A stretch of DNA of 64,000 bases from Gammaproteobacteria bacterium (GTDB lineage Bacteria; Pseudomonadota; Gammaproteobacteria; JACKNK01), in the NCBI GenBank assembly GCA_024234955.1, contig JACKNK010000005.1:303956-367955 (forward strand), read 5' to 3'. Below the pieces are notes generated by a model. The model ran no database searches. It was not told where the DNA came from and was given only the letters and a program-made list of their open reading frames with translations. Shown here one piece after another: positions 1-9,075 of this stretch (positions are counted from its first letter, which is position 1; every line of letters begins with the position of its first letter). Position numbers and translations under genes: made by a program.

Positions 1-232
1 GGAAGAAGCCGCCCGGGATACGACCCGCAGCGAACGCCTTTTCCTGATAGTCGATGGTCAGCGGGAAGAAGTCGCGACCAGGATCGGCACGCTTCGACGC
101 CACCACGGTGACCAGCACCACGGTATCCGCCATGTCCACCATGACGGCGCCATCGGCTTGGCGGGCGATTTCCCCGGTTTCCAGGCTTACGGCGTGTTCG
201 CCGAACTGAAAGGTTTTCTTGATGGCAGCCAC
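1..232 (-). CDS. pnp: polyribonucleotide nucleotidyltransferase, N-terminal part (truncated by window edge)
   Basis: This is the first 77 codons of PNPase, the phosphorolytic 3'-5' exoribonuclease of the RNA degradosome. The reading frame begins at a GTG (230-232) with residues VAAIKKTFQFGEHAVSLETG, followed by the conserved stretch RQADGAVMV and the segment FFPLTIDYQEK typical of the first RNase PH domain. It lies 54 bases downstream of rpsO on the same strand, the usual rpsO-pnp order. The C-terminal RNase PH, KH and S1 domains are beyond the window. An AAAGGGA stretch about 10 bases upstream is the likely ribosome site for the GTG start. Confidence 0.93.
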   Translation of the reverse strand, partial: MAAIKKTFQFGEHAVSLETGEIARQADGAVMVDMADTVVLVTVVASKRADPGRDFFPLTIDYQEKAFAAGRIPGGFF

Positions 233-286
233 GTGATGGTCCCTTTATTGATCGAGCGAGTTAATGCGAGATAAGCGAAGCGTTGC

Positions 287-556
287 TTAGCGACGCAGGC
301 CGAGCTTGGCGATCAGGTTCTGGTACCGACCCAGATCCTTGGACTTGAGGTAGTCGAGCAGCTTGCGGCGCTGATTGACCATGCGCAGCAGACCACGGCG
401 GGAATGGTGATCTTTCTTGTGATTGTCGAAGTGACCCATGAGGTCGTTGATGCGCGCGGTGAGCAGCGCGACCTGCACTTCGGGGGAGCCGGTGTCACCA
501 GCACCCTGGGCATTTTCGGCCACGATCTGGGCCTTCTGTTCAGTCGTAATCGCCAT
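287..556 (-). CDS. rpsO: 30S ribosomal protein S15
   Basis: The 89-residue product has the standard length of S15, which binds the central domain of 16S rRNA and in enterobacteria represses its own translation. Visible family landmarks are DTGSPEVQVALLTARI (residues 21-36), the strongly conserved HKKDHHSRRGLLRMV (46-60) and the C-terminal GLRR. The ATG at 554-556 was chosen because it gives the family length and has a GGAG about 8 bases before it; the frame stays open further upstream but without family similarity. It precedes pnp. It is not next to truB, unlike in enterobacteria; truB lies about 24 kb away on the same strand. Confidence 0.97.
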   Translation of the reverse strand: MAITTEQKAQIVAENAQGAGDTGSPEVQVALLTARINDLMGHFDNHKKDHHSRRGLLRMVNQRRKLLDYLKSKDLGRYQNLIAKLGLRR

Positions 557-720
557 GATTTGATACTCCGAAAGGTTAAGGAGTGAAAAAAACCGGACCC
601 GCTCGTTGGCGTACAGGCCCAGCGCAAAGCCGGGCATTCTACTCGGCCACATTTGGGGGAACAAGCAACAATCCCGGCCCAATCCGTCGCTCACCTCGAT
701 CAACCCATCCCGGGTGCCAT

Positions 721-1623
721 TCAGAGCATGTCGCGAACCAATTTCACGAAGGCCTCGGCAACCGGATTCTGCAGATTGGAACGAGTACGCCCAATCCAGA
801 GCGTGCGCAGGATGCGCAAGCCAACCACGCGCAGATGCACCAGATGGCCGCTCGCCAGTCCCTCGGCTACGACGAACCGTGGCATGAAGCTGACATGTTT
901 GCCGTGTTCGAGCATCTCGACGATGGTCTGCGTTGCGCCCACCTCCATCGCGACCTTCAATCGCGGTGCGTTGATGTCCGCCAGCGCCTTGTCGAGCGTC
1001 ACCCGCACCGAGGCCATCGGCTCGCGCAATACATGATTCAACTCCGCCATCGCAGGGATGGTGATCGGGCCCTCGACGCGCGCCAAAGGATGCTCGCGCC
1101 CGCAGACCAGCAACAGCTCATCCTCCAGCCACTTCTGCGCGAGTATGTCTGGATGATCCGGCTCGTGTTCCAAAAGACCCAGGCCGACCAGACCGGTGGC
1201 GAGCTCGGTCTGAATGTTGCGCGAATATCCGACGCTGCTATCCAAACGGTATTCCGGATGCGCATCGGCGAAACGCAGCAGCAACTTGGGCAGCAAGTGT
1301 TCACCAATGGTCTGCGATGCGGCGAGGCGCAGACTGTTTCTCCCCTCGCTGAGATATTCCAGATCGCGAAGCAGCAGCGCCTGATGATCGAGCACCAGAC
1401 GCGCAAACGCATAGACACGCTCACCCGCAAGCGTCAGCTCCAGACGCCTGCCTTGACGGTTCATCAGCATCACGCCATAACGCGCATCCAGCGTGCGCAA
1501 GCGCTTGGTGACGGCAGGCTGCCCAACGTGCAATGCGCGCGCGGCGGGCGCCACACCACCCAGTTCCACCACCGCTTTCAAGGTTGCCAATTCAACGAGG
1601 TCGGGAAGACTTTTATATTCCAT
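721..1623 (-). CDS. LysR-family transcriptional regulator
   Basis: The 300-residue protein has the LysR plan: an N-terminal winged helix-turn-helix (about residues 8-65, with GGVAPAARALHVGQPAVTKRL as the helix-turn-helix) followed by a periplasmic-binding-like effector domain (about 95-295). The gene is divergent from the SLC13-type transporter starting at 1733, with about 110 bases between them. This is the classical arrangement for a LysR protein controlling its neighbour in response to a small molecule, so control of that transporter is the natural inference. The ligand cannot be read from the sequence. Confidence 0.88.
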   Translation of the reverse strand: MEYKSLPDLVELATLKAVVELGGVAPAARALHVGQPAVTKRLRTLDARYGVMLMNRQGRRLELTLAGERVYAFARLVLDHQALLLRDLEYLSEGRNSLRLAASQTIGEHLLPKLLLRFADAHPEYRLDSSVGYSRNIQTELATGLVGLGLLEHEPDHPDILAQKWLEDELLLVCGREHPLARVEGPITIPAMAELNHVLREPMASVRVTLDKALADINAPRLKVAMEVGATQTIVEMLEHGKHVSFMPRFVVAEGLASGHLVHLRVVGLRILRTLWIGRTRSNLQNPVAEAFVKLVRDML

Positions 1624-1627
1624 ATAG

Positions 1628-1649
1628 GAATATCATTACAAAATTATTC
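1628..1649. promoter_or_regulatory. possible LysR operator in the LysR/SLC13 divergent region
   Basis: The 110-base gap between the two divergent genes contains an AT-rich interrupted palindrome, GAATA (1628-1632) and TATTC (1645-1649) separated by 12 bases. It lies only a few bases upstream of the regulator's start codon. LysR proteins usually bind such dyads (T-N11-A type) in the gap they share with their target gene. The match is short and the region is AT-rich anyway, so chance is a real alternative. Confidence 0.3.
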
Positions 1650-1732
1650 AATTGCCTAAGCGCGCTCAAGTCGCCAGTATGCCGCGCTTTTAGTCTCTCA
1701 TCGTAAAAAATGCATCCCTCAAGGACATGCCA

Positions 1733-3706
1733 ATGAGTTCCACATCCACCGAAGCTTCCAGTGCGTCGAATCCATTGCGCAAGCAGATTGTCGCAGCCGT
1801 CGTCTTCGGCGCCCTGGCGGTCTGGCTTGCCAGCATCGTGCCCAGCGTCGAAATCGCCTGGGTTACTGCGATTTTGCTGCTGACCATTTATCTGTTCGTC
1901 TTCGAGGTCGTCGGCGTCGATGTCGCGGCAGCCTCGGTAATGGTGTTGCTTGGCCTGACATCCCTGTTCGCGCCAATCATGGGACTGGGTGCAGGCCTGG
2001 TGGACACCAACCACCTGTTCGACGGTTTCTCGTCGAATGCCGTGATGTCCATCATCGCGGTCATGATCATCGGAGCCGGCCTCGACAAGACAGGACTGAT
2101 GAGCCATGTGGCCAGTTTCATCCTGAAAATCGGCGGCACCACCGAGGCCCGCATCATCCCGATCATCTCCGGCACCGTGGGCTTCATCTCGTCGTTCATG
2201 CAGAACGTCGGTGCGGCCGCCCTGTTCCTGCCGGTGGTCTCGCGCATCTCGGTCCGTTCCGGTCTGCCGATGTCTCGGCTTCTCATGCCGATGGGCTTCT
2301 GCGCGATTCTTGGCGGCACCGTGACCATGGTCGGTTCCTCACCGCTGATCCTGCTCAACGATTTGATCCTGACCTCGAACAAGGCCCTGCCCGAAGCACA
2401 GCAGATGGACACCTGGTCGCTGTTCTCGGTAACCCCGATCGGGCTCGCCCTGGTGGCGACCGGCATCATCTATTTCGTACTCGCCGGACGCTTCGTATTG
2501 CCGGTGAAGGACTCCTCCGGGGCCACCGCGACCAGTTCGGTCAATTACTTCCAGCAGACCTACGGCCTGCAGATGTGCATGCGCGAAATGATCGTCCCCA
2601 AGGAAAGCGCCCTCATCGGTCAGGCGCTCTACGACGCCGAACACAGCAATAAGGTTCGCGTTGTCGCGATGCTCCGTGGGGCGGACGATCTGCGCATCGG
2701 TGCGGACAGTCTCGCCCGCGACGTCGCCTTCGAAGCAGGCAGTCGTATCGGTGTGGTCGCGACGCCGGAAAACTGCGCGCATTTCGCCGAGCAGTTCAAT
2801 CTCGACTCCCGCCGCGACTTCGAAGCCTTCTCGGATGCGCTGTCTCCCAGTAAGGCGGGTATCGCCGAGCTGGTCATTCCCCCGGGTTCCGCCCTGATCG
2901 GCAAGAGCGCGCGCGATGTCTGGATGCGCAAGACCTACGGCATCTCCCTGCTCGCCCTGCACCGCCAAGGGGAGACGACCGGTGAAGGCGAGGGAGTCCG
3001 AGACCTGCCGTTCATGGCGGGTGACACCTTGATCGTCCATACCCCGTGGACCGTGCTTGCCCGTCTGGAAAACGACAGGAACTTCCTGGTCGTGACCACA
3101 GAGTATCCCCACGAGGAACTGCGTCCCAACAAGGTAGCGCCCGCCCTGGTGTTCTTCCTGATCGCGCTGACGATGGTGCTGTTTACCGATCTGCGCCTTT
3201 CCGTCGCGCTGTTGACTGGCGCACTCGGCATGATCCTGAGTGGGGTACTGAACATCGAAGAGGCTTACCGCGCGGTGTCCTGGAAGACCGTCTTCCTGCT
3301 CGCGTCGCTGATCCCGCTTGGCCTGGCAGTGGAAACCACCGGCACCGCGAAGTGGATCGCCGAACAAGTGTTGAGCGTCGTCGGCGGCGCCCCGACCTGG
3401 GTCATCCAGGCCGCCGTCGCCGGTCTGGCCACCTTCTTCACGCTGGTGATGTCGAACGTCGGCGCGACCGTGTTGTTGGTCCCGCTGGCCGTCAACATCG
3501 CGATCGGCGTTGGCGCCAACCCGGCGGTGTTCGCGTTGACCGTGGCCATCGCCACCTCCAACTCCTTCCTGATCCCGACCCACCAGGTCAACGCGCTGAT
3601 CATGGGCCCGGGCGGTTATCGCGTTCCGGACTTCATGAAGGCCGGCGGCATCATGACCGTGCTGTTCCTTATCGTTTCGCTCACCACGCTTAACGTAATT
3701 TTCTGA
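1733..3706 (+). CDS. SLC13/DASS-family transporter with two RCK_C (TrkA-C) domains
   Basis: A 657-residue inner-membrane permease. About five hydrophobic segments lie in residues 18-240, two soluble RCK_C-like domains sit in the central loop (roughly 275-440, each with the EL/VIPxxSALIG pattern), and a second membrane half follows (about 460-655). The halves carry the repeated SSFMQNVGAAALFLP and MSNVGATVLLVP motifs (asparagine-containing ion/substrate loops), as in the SLC13 permeases that move sulfate, dicarboxylates or other anions with Na+. The ATG at 1733 was preferred over 1727 because AAGGA lies 7 bases before it. A LysR gene is divergent and NhaD follows after a terminator. Sulfate or an organosulfur anion is a possible substrate, but this is inference. 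Confidence 0.85.
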   Translation: MSSTSTEASSASNPLRKQIVAAVVFGALAVWLASIVPSVEIAWVTAILLLTIYLFVFEVVGVDVAAASVMVLLGLTSLFAPIMGLGAGLVDTNHLFDGFSSNAVMSIIAVMIIGAGLDKTGLMSHVASFILKIGGTTEARIIPIISGTVGFISSFMQNVGAAALFLPVVSRISVRSGLPMSRLLMPMGFCAILGGTVTMVGSSPLILLNDLILTSNKALPEAQQMDTWSLFSVTPIGLALVATGIIYFVLAGRFVLPVKDSSGATATSSVNYFQQTYGLQMCMREMIVPKESALIGQALYDAEHSNKVRVVAMLRGADDLRIGADSLARDVAFEAGSRIGVVATPENCAHFAEQFNLDSRRDFEAFSDALSPSKAGIAELVIPPGSALIGKSARDVWMRKTYGISLLALHRQGETTGEGEGVRDLPFMAGDTLIVHTPWTVLARLENDRNFLVVTTEYPHEELRPNKVAPALVFFLIALTMVLFTDLRLSVALLTGALGMILSGVLNIEEAYRAVSWKTVFLLASLIPLGLAVETTGTAKWIAEQVLSVVGGAPTWVIQAAVAGLATFFTLVMSNVGATVLLVPLAVNIAIGVGANPAVFALTVAIATSNSFLIPTHQVNALIMGPGGYRVPDFMKAGGIMTVLFLIVSLTTLNVIF

Positions 3707-3730
3707 TCCTCCAACCGGTAATCAGAAACC

Positions 3731-3774
3731 AAACCCCGGCCGTGTCGCCGAATCGGCGATGCGGTCGGGGTTTT
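3731..3774 (+). terminator. intrinsic terminator after the SLC13 transporter
   Basis: ACCCCGGCCG pairs with CGGTCGGGGT around an inner CGCCGAATCGGCG hairpin, followed by TTTT. It closes the transporter gene before nhaD, so nhaD probably has its own promoter or relies on read-through. Confidence 0.85.
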
Positions 3775-3807
3775 GCCATCCAACATCAACCACGGTGTGC
3801 TCACGCC

Positions 3808-5211
3808 ATGTCCCTGCGTAATTCGATTCTTGCCCTTACGGCATTCCTCTTCCCAACCCTGGCGGCTGCGTCCGGCAGCGAACCGATGGACCTGACCGGT
3901 GCTGGCGTCGGTCTGTTCTCGCTGGCCCTGTTCGGCATCGCCTATCTGCTCGTGATGGCCGAAGAGTTCACCCATCTGCGCAAGTCCAAGCCGGTGATCA
4001 TCGCGGCAGGCGTGATATGGGGTGCGATCGCCTGGACCTATCAGTCCCACGGCGGTTCGGACCTTCCGGAGCACGCGTTCCGTCACAACCTGCTTGAATA
4101 CGCCGAGCTGATGTTGTTCCTGCTGGTAGCGATGACCTACATAAATGCCATGGAAGAACGCCGCGTATTCGATGCCCTGCGGGCGTTCCTGATTCGCGCC
4201 GGCCTGGGTTTTCGGGCGCTGTTCTGGGTCACCGGCACCCTCGCGTTTTTCATCTCTCCGGTCGCCGACAATCTGACCACCGCCCTGCTGATGTGTGCCG
4301 TGGTCCTCGCGGTCGGCGGCGACAATCCCCGCTTCGTGACCCTGGCCTGCATCAATATCGTCGTTGGCGCCAATGCCGGTGGCGCATTCAGCCCGTTTGG
4401 CGACATCACCACGCTGATGGTCTGGCAGAAGGGCATGGTGCAGTTCTGGGGCTTCTTTGCGCTGTTCCTACCCGCCGTCGTCAACTTCCTGGTCCCCGCC
4501 GCACTCATGCATTTTGCCGTGCCCAACGAGCAGCCGACCGCATCCGGGGACGCCGTGGAGATGATGCGTGGCGCACGCCGCATCATCGTGCTGTTCCTGG
4601 TCACCATCATGACCGCCGTGTCGTTCCATAACTTCCTGCACATGCCACCGGTGCTGGGCATGCTGACCGGCCTGGGCTACCTGCAGTTCTTCGGTTTCTA
4701 TCTGAAGAAGACCGCGCATCGGCAGCACAACCGTCCGGACAATGCCGAACACGACGGTCGGCTCGGCGATGTCTCGGCGTTCGACGTGTTTCAACCCGTC
4801 GCCCGCGCCGAGTGGGACACCCTGCTGTTCTTCTATGGCGTGGTCGCCTGCGTCGGCGGTCTTGGTTTCCTGGGCTACCTGAACCTGGCTTCCGCGATGA
4901 TGTACAACGACTGGGGCCCGACCACCGCCAACATTGCGGTCGGCTTGCTCTCCGCCATTGTCGACAACATCCCGGTGATGTTTGCGGTACTGACCATGAA
5001 CCCGGACATGTCCACCGGTCAGTGGCTGCTGGTAACCCTGACGGCCGGCGTCGGCGGCTCGCTGCTGTCCATCGGCTCCGCCGCCGGCGTCGCATTGATG
5101 GGTCAGGCCCGTGGCAAATACACCTTCTTCGGGCATCTCAAGTGGACCCCGGCAATTGCCGCCGGATACATAGCCAGCATTTACGCCCACATCGCGTTGA
5201 ACGGCCTCTGA
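3808..5211 (+). CDS. nhaD: NhaD-type Na+/H+ antiporter
   Basis: The 467-residue protein matches the size of NhaD antiporters, which export Na+ (or Li+) in exchange for protons and are typical of marine, halophilic or alkaliphilic bacteria. It starts with a hydrophobic segment (residues 6-22, possibly a cleaved signal) and has about 12 further membrane segments. Conserved IT-superfamily loops are visible: SPVADNLTTALLMC (about 151-164), NAGGAFSPFGDITTLMVW (about 188-205) and AIVDNIPVMFAV in the second half. A possible earlier GTG at 3742 lies inside the upstream terminator, so the ATG at 3808 is preferred although its ribosome site is weak. Confidence 0.9.
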   Translation: MSLRNSILALTAFLFPTLAAASGSEPMDLTGAGVGLFSLALFGIAYLLVMAEEFTHLRKSKPVIIAAGVIWGAIAWTYQSHGGSDLPEHAFRHNLLEYAELMLFLLVAMTYINAMEERRVFDALRAFLIRAGLGFRALFWVTGTLAFFISPVADNLTTALLMCAVVLAVGGDNPRFVTLACINIVVGANAGGAFSPFGDITTLMVWQKGMVQFWGFFALFLPAVVNFLVPAALMHFAVPNEQPTASGDAVEMMRGARRIIVLFLVTIMTAVSFHNFLHMPPVLGMLTGLGYLQFFGFYLKKTAHRQHNRPDNAEHDGRLGDVSAFDVFQPVARAEWDTLLFFYGVVACVGGLGFLGYLNLASAMMYNDWGPTTANIAVGLLSAIVDNIPVMFAVLTMNPDMSTGQWLLVTLTAGVGGSLLSIGSAAGVALMGQARGKYTFFGHLKWTPAIAAGYIASIYAHIALNGL

Positions 5212-5240
5212 TAGCGGATCGCCGCATACAACGGAGTAAC

Positions 5241-5269
5241 GAGAAAGCCGCCTCAAGGGCGGCTTTCTC
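5241..5269. terminator. bidirectional terminator between nhaD and pstB
   Basis: GAGAAAGCCGCC and GGCGGCTTTCTC form a 12-base-pair stem with a 4-5-base loop. The genes on either side converge (nhaD from the left, pst from the right), and the symmetric A/T ends let it serve both. No phoU gene follows pstB here. Confidence 0.85.
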
Positions 5270-5347
5270 ATGTATTCGCCTCACTGGATCAACCAAGAAG
5301 GAACACTCGATCCGATCCGGCAAATACAGACGATCTGGCGGTCGCGT

Positions 5348-6217
5348 TTAACCGAAGCGTCCGGTGATGTAATCCTCTGTCAGCTTGTGCGACGGATTGG
5401 TAAATATCTCTTCGGTCGGCCCCACTTCCACCAAGTCACCGAGGTGAAAATAGGCGGTACGCTGGGAAACGCGCGCCGCCTGCTGCATGGAGTGGGTCAC
5501 GATCGCAATCGTAAAGTTCGAACGCAGTTCGTCGATCAACTCCTCAATGCGTGCGGTGGCGATCGGATCGAGTGCCGAACATGGCTCATCCATCAGGATC
5601 ACCTCCGGCGACACCGCGATCGCGCGGGCAATACACAGGCGCTGCTGCTGACCTCCGGAAAGCCCCGTCCCCGGCTGATCCAGACGATCCTTGACCTCCT
5701 CCCACAGACCCGCCTTCTGCAAGCTGCCCTGCACGATCTCGTCGAGATCGGTGCGATTGTTCGACAGCCCGTGAATGCGCGGCCCGTAAGCGATGTTGTC
5801 GTAGATCGATTTCGGGAATGGATTCGGCTTCTGGAACACCATGCCGACCTGGGCACGCAGCGGGACCACATCGACGCTCTTGTCGTAGATGTCCTGATCG
5901 TCGATGCGGATCTGACCCTGGACACGGCAAATATCGATGGTGTCGTTCATGCGGTTCAGGCAACGCAGGAACGTCGATTTACCGCAGCCGGACGGCCCGA
6001 TCATCGCGATTACCTCATTCTTGCCAATATCCAGCGACACATCGTGGATGGCGTGCTTTTCACCGTAATAGACATTGACGTTTCGGCAGGTCATGCGTGC
6101 GTCTTCGCGCGCGAGCAGAGGGGTGCCGACGGCGTCGCGGACCGGCGCGAGAACGCCATTCTCAATGGTGCTTTCGGGGCTCATCACGGCCTCTGACGTA
6201 TTCATGGCGATTTCCAT
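5348..6217 (-). CDS. pstB: phosphate ABC transporter ATP-binding protein
   Basis: The 289-residue ATPase energises the PstSCAB high-affinity phosphate importer at the cytoplasmic face. Visible motifs are Walker A GPSGCGKST (about 74-82), the Q-loop FQKPNPFP, the ABC signature LSGGQQQRLCIARAI and Walker B VILMDEPCSALDP, then the H-loop IVTHSMQQA. The N-terminal 35 residues precede the conserved core and are variable in the family. An internal ATG at 6205 with GGAAA before it is an alternative start. It is the last gene of pstS-C-A-B; phoU, often the next gene, is absent. Confidence 0.96.
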   Translation of the reverse strand: MEIAMNTSEAVMSPESTIENGVLAPVRDAVGTPLLAREDARMTCRNVNVYYGEKHAIHDVSLDIGKNEVIAMIGPSGCGKSTFLRCLNRMNDTIDICRVQGQIRIDDQDIYDKSVDVVPLRAQVGMVFQKPNPFPKSIYDNIAYGPRIHGLSNNRTDLDEIVQGSLQKAGLWEEVKDRLDQPGTGLSGGQQQRLCIARAIAVSPEVILMDEPCSALDPIATARIEELIDELRSNFTIAIVTHSMQQAARVSQRTAYFHLGDLVEVGPTEEIFTNPSHKLTEDYITGRFG

Positions 6218-6255
6218 GGTTTCAACTCGAAATAAAGAATCGGATGCGACGTTGG

Positions 6256-7542
6256 CTACCAGCGCTTCTCAAAGCGCTTGCGGAGCAAGACCGCCAGGGC
6301 GTTCATGGTGACCAGGAACGCGAGCAACACCATGATCGCGGCGGATGTCCGCTCGACAAACGCTCGCTCGGGACTGTCCGCCCACAGATATATCTGTACC
6401 GGCAGCACGGTCGATGGATCAAACACCCCGCCCGGGATGTCCACGATGAAGGCCACCATGCCGATCATCAGCAGCGGCGCGGTTTCACCCAGCGCCTGAG
6501 CCATACCGATGATGGCGCCGGTGAGCATGCCGGGCATGGCCAGGGGCAGCACATGATGGAAGACCATCTGCATCTTGGAAGCGCCGATACCCAACGCGGC
6601 CTCACGAATCGAGGGCGGGACCGACTTCAACGCGGCGCGGCTGGCAATGATGATGGTCGGGAGCGTCATCAGGGTAAGCACCAGACCACCCACCATCGGC
6701 GCCGAACGCGGCATCCCGAAGAAGTTGATGAACACCGCCAGACCGAGCAGACCGAAGACGATCGACGGCACGGCGGCCAGGTTGTTGATATTGACCTCGA
6801 TAAAATCGGTGAAGCGGTTGGTCGGCGCGAATTCCTCAAGGTAGATCGCCGCCGCAACCCCGATCGGGAAACTCAACACCAGGGTAACGATCAGGGTGTA
6901 GACGGAACCGACCGCCGCACCCCAGATTCCGGCCTGTTCCGGGTTACGCGAGTCGCCCGCCGTGAAGAACGTGATATTGAAACGCTTCTCCAGTCGATCT
7001 TCGGCAACCAGGGCATCGATCCACGCGATGGTCTGATCCTTGACCCGACGGTCATCCTCCGGAACCTCCCGATCGATATGGCCTTTCACGACCATATCGA
7101 TTTCAGCGTCAGCGGTAACCCAGATCGACACGGTCCTGCCCATCAGGCCTGGGTCGGCATGCAGGCGGTCACGCAGTTCGAAGCCGGCACCGCCGCTCAC
7201 CAGCCCGTAAAGGTTACGTTTGTCGCCGCGCTTGGTGACGCCCGGAAAGGCATCTCGCAACGCCTGCTTGATCACGCCCTGAAAATCACCGGTTCGGTTG
7301 ATGATCTTCATGTCGCCGGAACCTGTCGGGTCCAGCATCGCCGGATCAAAATTCACATCCAGCTTGATGTAGGTCTGCTGGAAGGCGGTATAACCGTTAC
7401 CGATGATGCTCACGAACAGCATCAGTAGGAACGCCAGACTCAGCAGGATCGCAATCACGCCATACATCCGGAAACGGCGTTCGGCGGCGTAACGGCGCGC
7501 CAGTCCGGCGCGCACCCGGTTCATGGATTCTTGATTACTCAT
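6256..7542 (-). CDS. pstA: phosphate ABC transporter permease PstA (long form with DUF3333)
   Basis: The 428-residue protein is about 130 residues longer than E. coli PstA. The extra part is a periplasmic domain between the first membrane segment (about 26-50) and the permease core, as in DUF3333-type PstA. The core (about 180-425) has five or six membrane segments and the ABC-permease loop REAALGIGASKMQMVFHHVLP that docks to PstB. The ATG at 7540-7542 overlaps the end of pstC in ATGAGTAA, implying translational coupling; an open frame continues 12 codons upstream but inside pstC. Confidence 0.94.
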   Translation of the reverse strand: MSNQESMNRVRAGLARRYAAERRFRMYGVIAILLSLAFLLMLFVSIIGNGYTAFQQTYIKLDVNFDPAMLDPTGSGDMKIINRTGDFQGVIKQALRDAFPGVTKRGDKRNLYGLVSGGAGFELRDRLHADPGLMGRTVSIWVTADAEIDMVVKGHIDREVPEDDRRVKDQTIAWIDALVAEDRLEKRFNITFFTAGDSRNPEQAGIWGAAVGSVYTLIVTLVLSFPIGVAAAIYLEEFAPTNRFTDFIEVNINNLAAVPSIVFGLLGLAVFINFFGMPRSAPMVGGLVLTLMTLPTIIIASRAALKSVPPSIREAALGIGASKMQMVFHHVLPLAMPGMLTGAIIGMAQALGETAPLLMIGMVAFIVDIPGGVFDPSTVLPVQIYLWADSPERAFVERTSAAIMVLLAFLVTMNALAVLLRKRFEKRW

Positions 7543-8917
7543 ACTGTTCCCGATACTTGCGGACCACATGGAGGGCAACGACGTTGAGGATCAGCGTGGT
7601 CACGAACAGCGACAGACCGAGGGCAAACGCTGCCAGCGTCTTGGGGCTGTCGAATTCCTGATCACCGACCAGCAAGGTCACGATCTGCACCGTGACGGTG
7701 GTCACCGCCTCCAAAGGATTGGCGGTCAGATTGGCGGACAGACCCGCCGCCATGACCACGATCATGGTCTCGCCGATGGCCCGTGAAACCGCCAGCAACA
7801 TGCCCCCGACGATGCCCGGCAGGGCCGCTGGAATGATCACGTTACGAATCGTTTCCGAACGTGTGGCACCCAAGCCGTAAGCACCGTCACGCATGGCCTG
7901 CGGCACGGCGTTTATGACATCGTCGGACAGCGAGGAAACGAACGGAATGATCATGATGCCCATGACCAATCCTGCGGCGAGGGCACTCTCCGACGACACA
8001 TCCAGCCCCAGTATCCCGCCCGTATCACGCAGGAACGGGGCCACCGTCAGGGCCGCGAAGAAACCGTAAACGACGGTCGGAATACCGGCCAGAATCTCCA
8101 TCATCGGCTTGACCACCGCGCGCACCTTGCGGTTCGCGTACTCGGAGAGATAGATCGCCGCCATCAGGCCGGTCGGTGCCGCGACCACCATCGCGATCAG
8201 GGAAATCAACATGGTGCCGACAAACAGGGGAATCACACCGAAGGCGCCGGAAGATCCGACCTGGTCGGCCCGGATCGCCATCTGCGGACTCCATTGCAGC
8301 CCAAACAGGAAGTCCGTGATCGGGATCTGATTGAAGAACCGCACGGCTTCGAACAGGACGGACAGCACGATACCGACGGTCGTGAAGATTGCCAGGGTCG
8401 AACTCGATAGCAGAAAGCCTTTGACGATGCTTTCCACCTTGTTACGCGCCCGATGTCCGGTCGCGATGTGCCGCCAGGCGAAGAAACCGCCGATGCTGGC
8501 GATCACCAGCGCGACCACGGCCAGGGCGGCATGGCTGATACCGCGCAGGTCGGCATAGTGCTTTGCGGCCGCGATCATGGCCGGGTCCGGATCGACCGAC
8601 GTCATGCCGCCGGTGGCGAGGTTTCGGATGTCGTTGACGATCAGGCCGAGTTTTGCATCGCCCACGTTGCGCACTGCGTCGGGCAGGCCATTCACCACCA
8701 GGGTCGTGATCACCTTGGTTTCAAACCCGTTCCAGATCGCCAGGATCGCCAGCGCGGGCAACAGACACCACAGGGCCGCGTAGTAGCCGTAGTAACTCGG
8801 CAGGGAATGCAGCTTCCGGGCTTCCCCATTGGCAACAGTCAGGGAACGCTGACGTCCCAGATAATAAAGCGCGCTGCTCAAGAGCAGCAGCACAATGATC
8901 AGCGTCGAGGTTTGCAT
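7535..8917 (-). CDS. pstC: phosphate ABC transporter permease PstC (long form)
   Basis: The 460-residue permease pairs with PstA to form the phosphate channel. An extended N-terminal half (three hydrophobic segments plus a soluble section, about residues 1-200, of the type found in long PstC proteins) precedes the permease core (about 225-455) with the docking loop DGAYGLGATRSETIRNVIIP. The 230-base gap to pstS contains both a terminator hairpin and a PhoB-like box, so pstCAB may be expressed partly from its own promoter and partly by read-through from pstS. Confidence 0.94.
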   Translation of the reverse strand: MQTSTLIIVLLLLSSALYYLGRQRSLTVANGEARKLHSLPSYYGYYAALWCLLPALAILAIWNGFETKVITTLVVNGLPDAVRNVGDAKLGLIVNDIRNLATGGMTSVDPDPAMIAAAKHYADLRGISHAALAVVALVIASIGGFFAWRHIATGHRARNKVESIVKGFLLSSSTLAIFTTVGIVLSVLFEAVRFFNQIPITDFLFGLQWSPQMAIRADQVGSSGAFGVIPLFVGTMLISLIAMVVAAPTGLMAAIYLSEYANRKVRAVVKPMMEILAGIPTVVYGFFAALTVAPFLRDTGGILGLDVSSESALAAGLVMGIMIIPFVSSLSDDVINAVPQAMRDGAYGLGATRSETIRNVIIPAALPGIVGGMLLAVSRAIGETMIVVMAAGLSANLTANPLEAVTTVTVQIVTLLVGDQEFDSPKTLAAFALGLSLFVTTLILNVVALHVVRKYREQYE

Positions 8918-8995
8918 ACGGTCGACTCGATTAGCAGTCGTTGAATCAGCGCCTTAGGCGATGACATGAGGCATTCAGAGAGCGCCGCAGATTCT

Positions 8996-9013
8996 GCGAC
9001 AGAAATATGACAA
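8996..9013 (-). promoter_or_regulatory. candidate PhoB box upstream of pstC
   Basis: On the minus strand the sequence TTGTCATATTTCTGTCGC has two CTGTCA-like heptamers exactly 11 bases apart, matching the known Pho box layout (CTGTCAT-A/T4-CTGTCAC). It lies about 80 bases before the pstC start and downstream of the pstS terminator. No clear -10 hexamer is seen at the usual distance, which weakens the promoter call although the box itself is good. Confidence 0.65.
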
Positions 9014-9075
9014 TTCAACGTACATCAGGGATAACGAATACACGCCCAGCCACTTCGAATAATCGCCAGGCGCAG

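Noticed and set aside
583..1659. Long plus-strand open frame (358 codons) over the LysR gene
   Set aside because: It is antisense to a clear LysR protein, is rich in His/Gln/Arg as expected for a shadow frame, and has no recognisable domain.
6097..7428. Long plus-strand open frame (443 codons) over pstA
   Set aside because: Antisense to pstA; extremely rich in Arg, His, Asp and Gln with no domain, typical of a shadow in GC-rich DNA.
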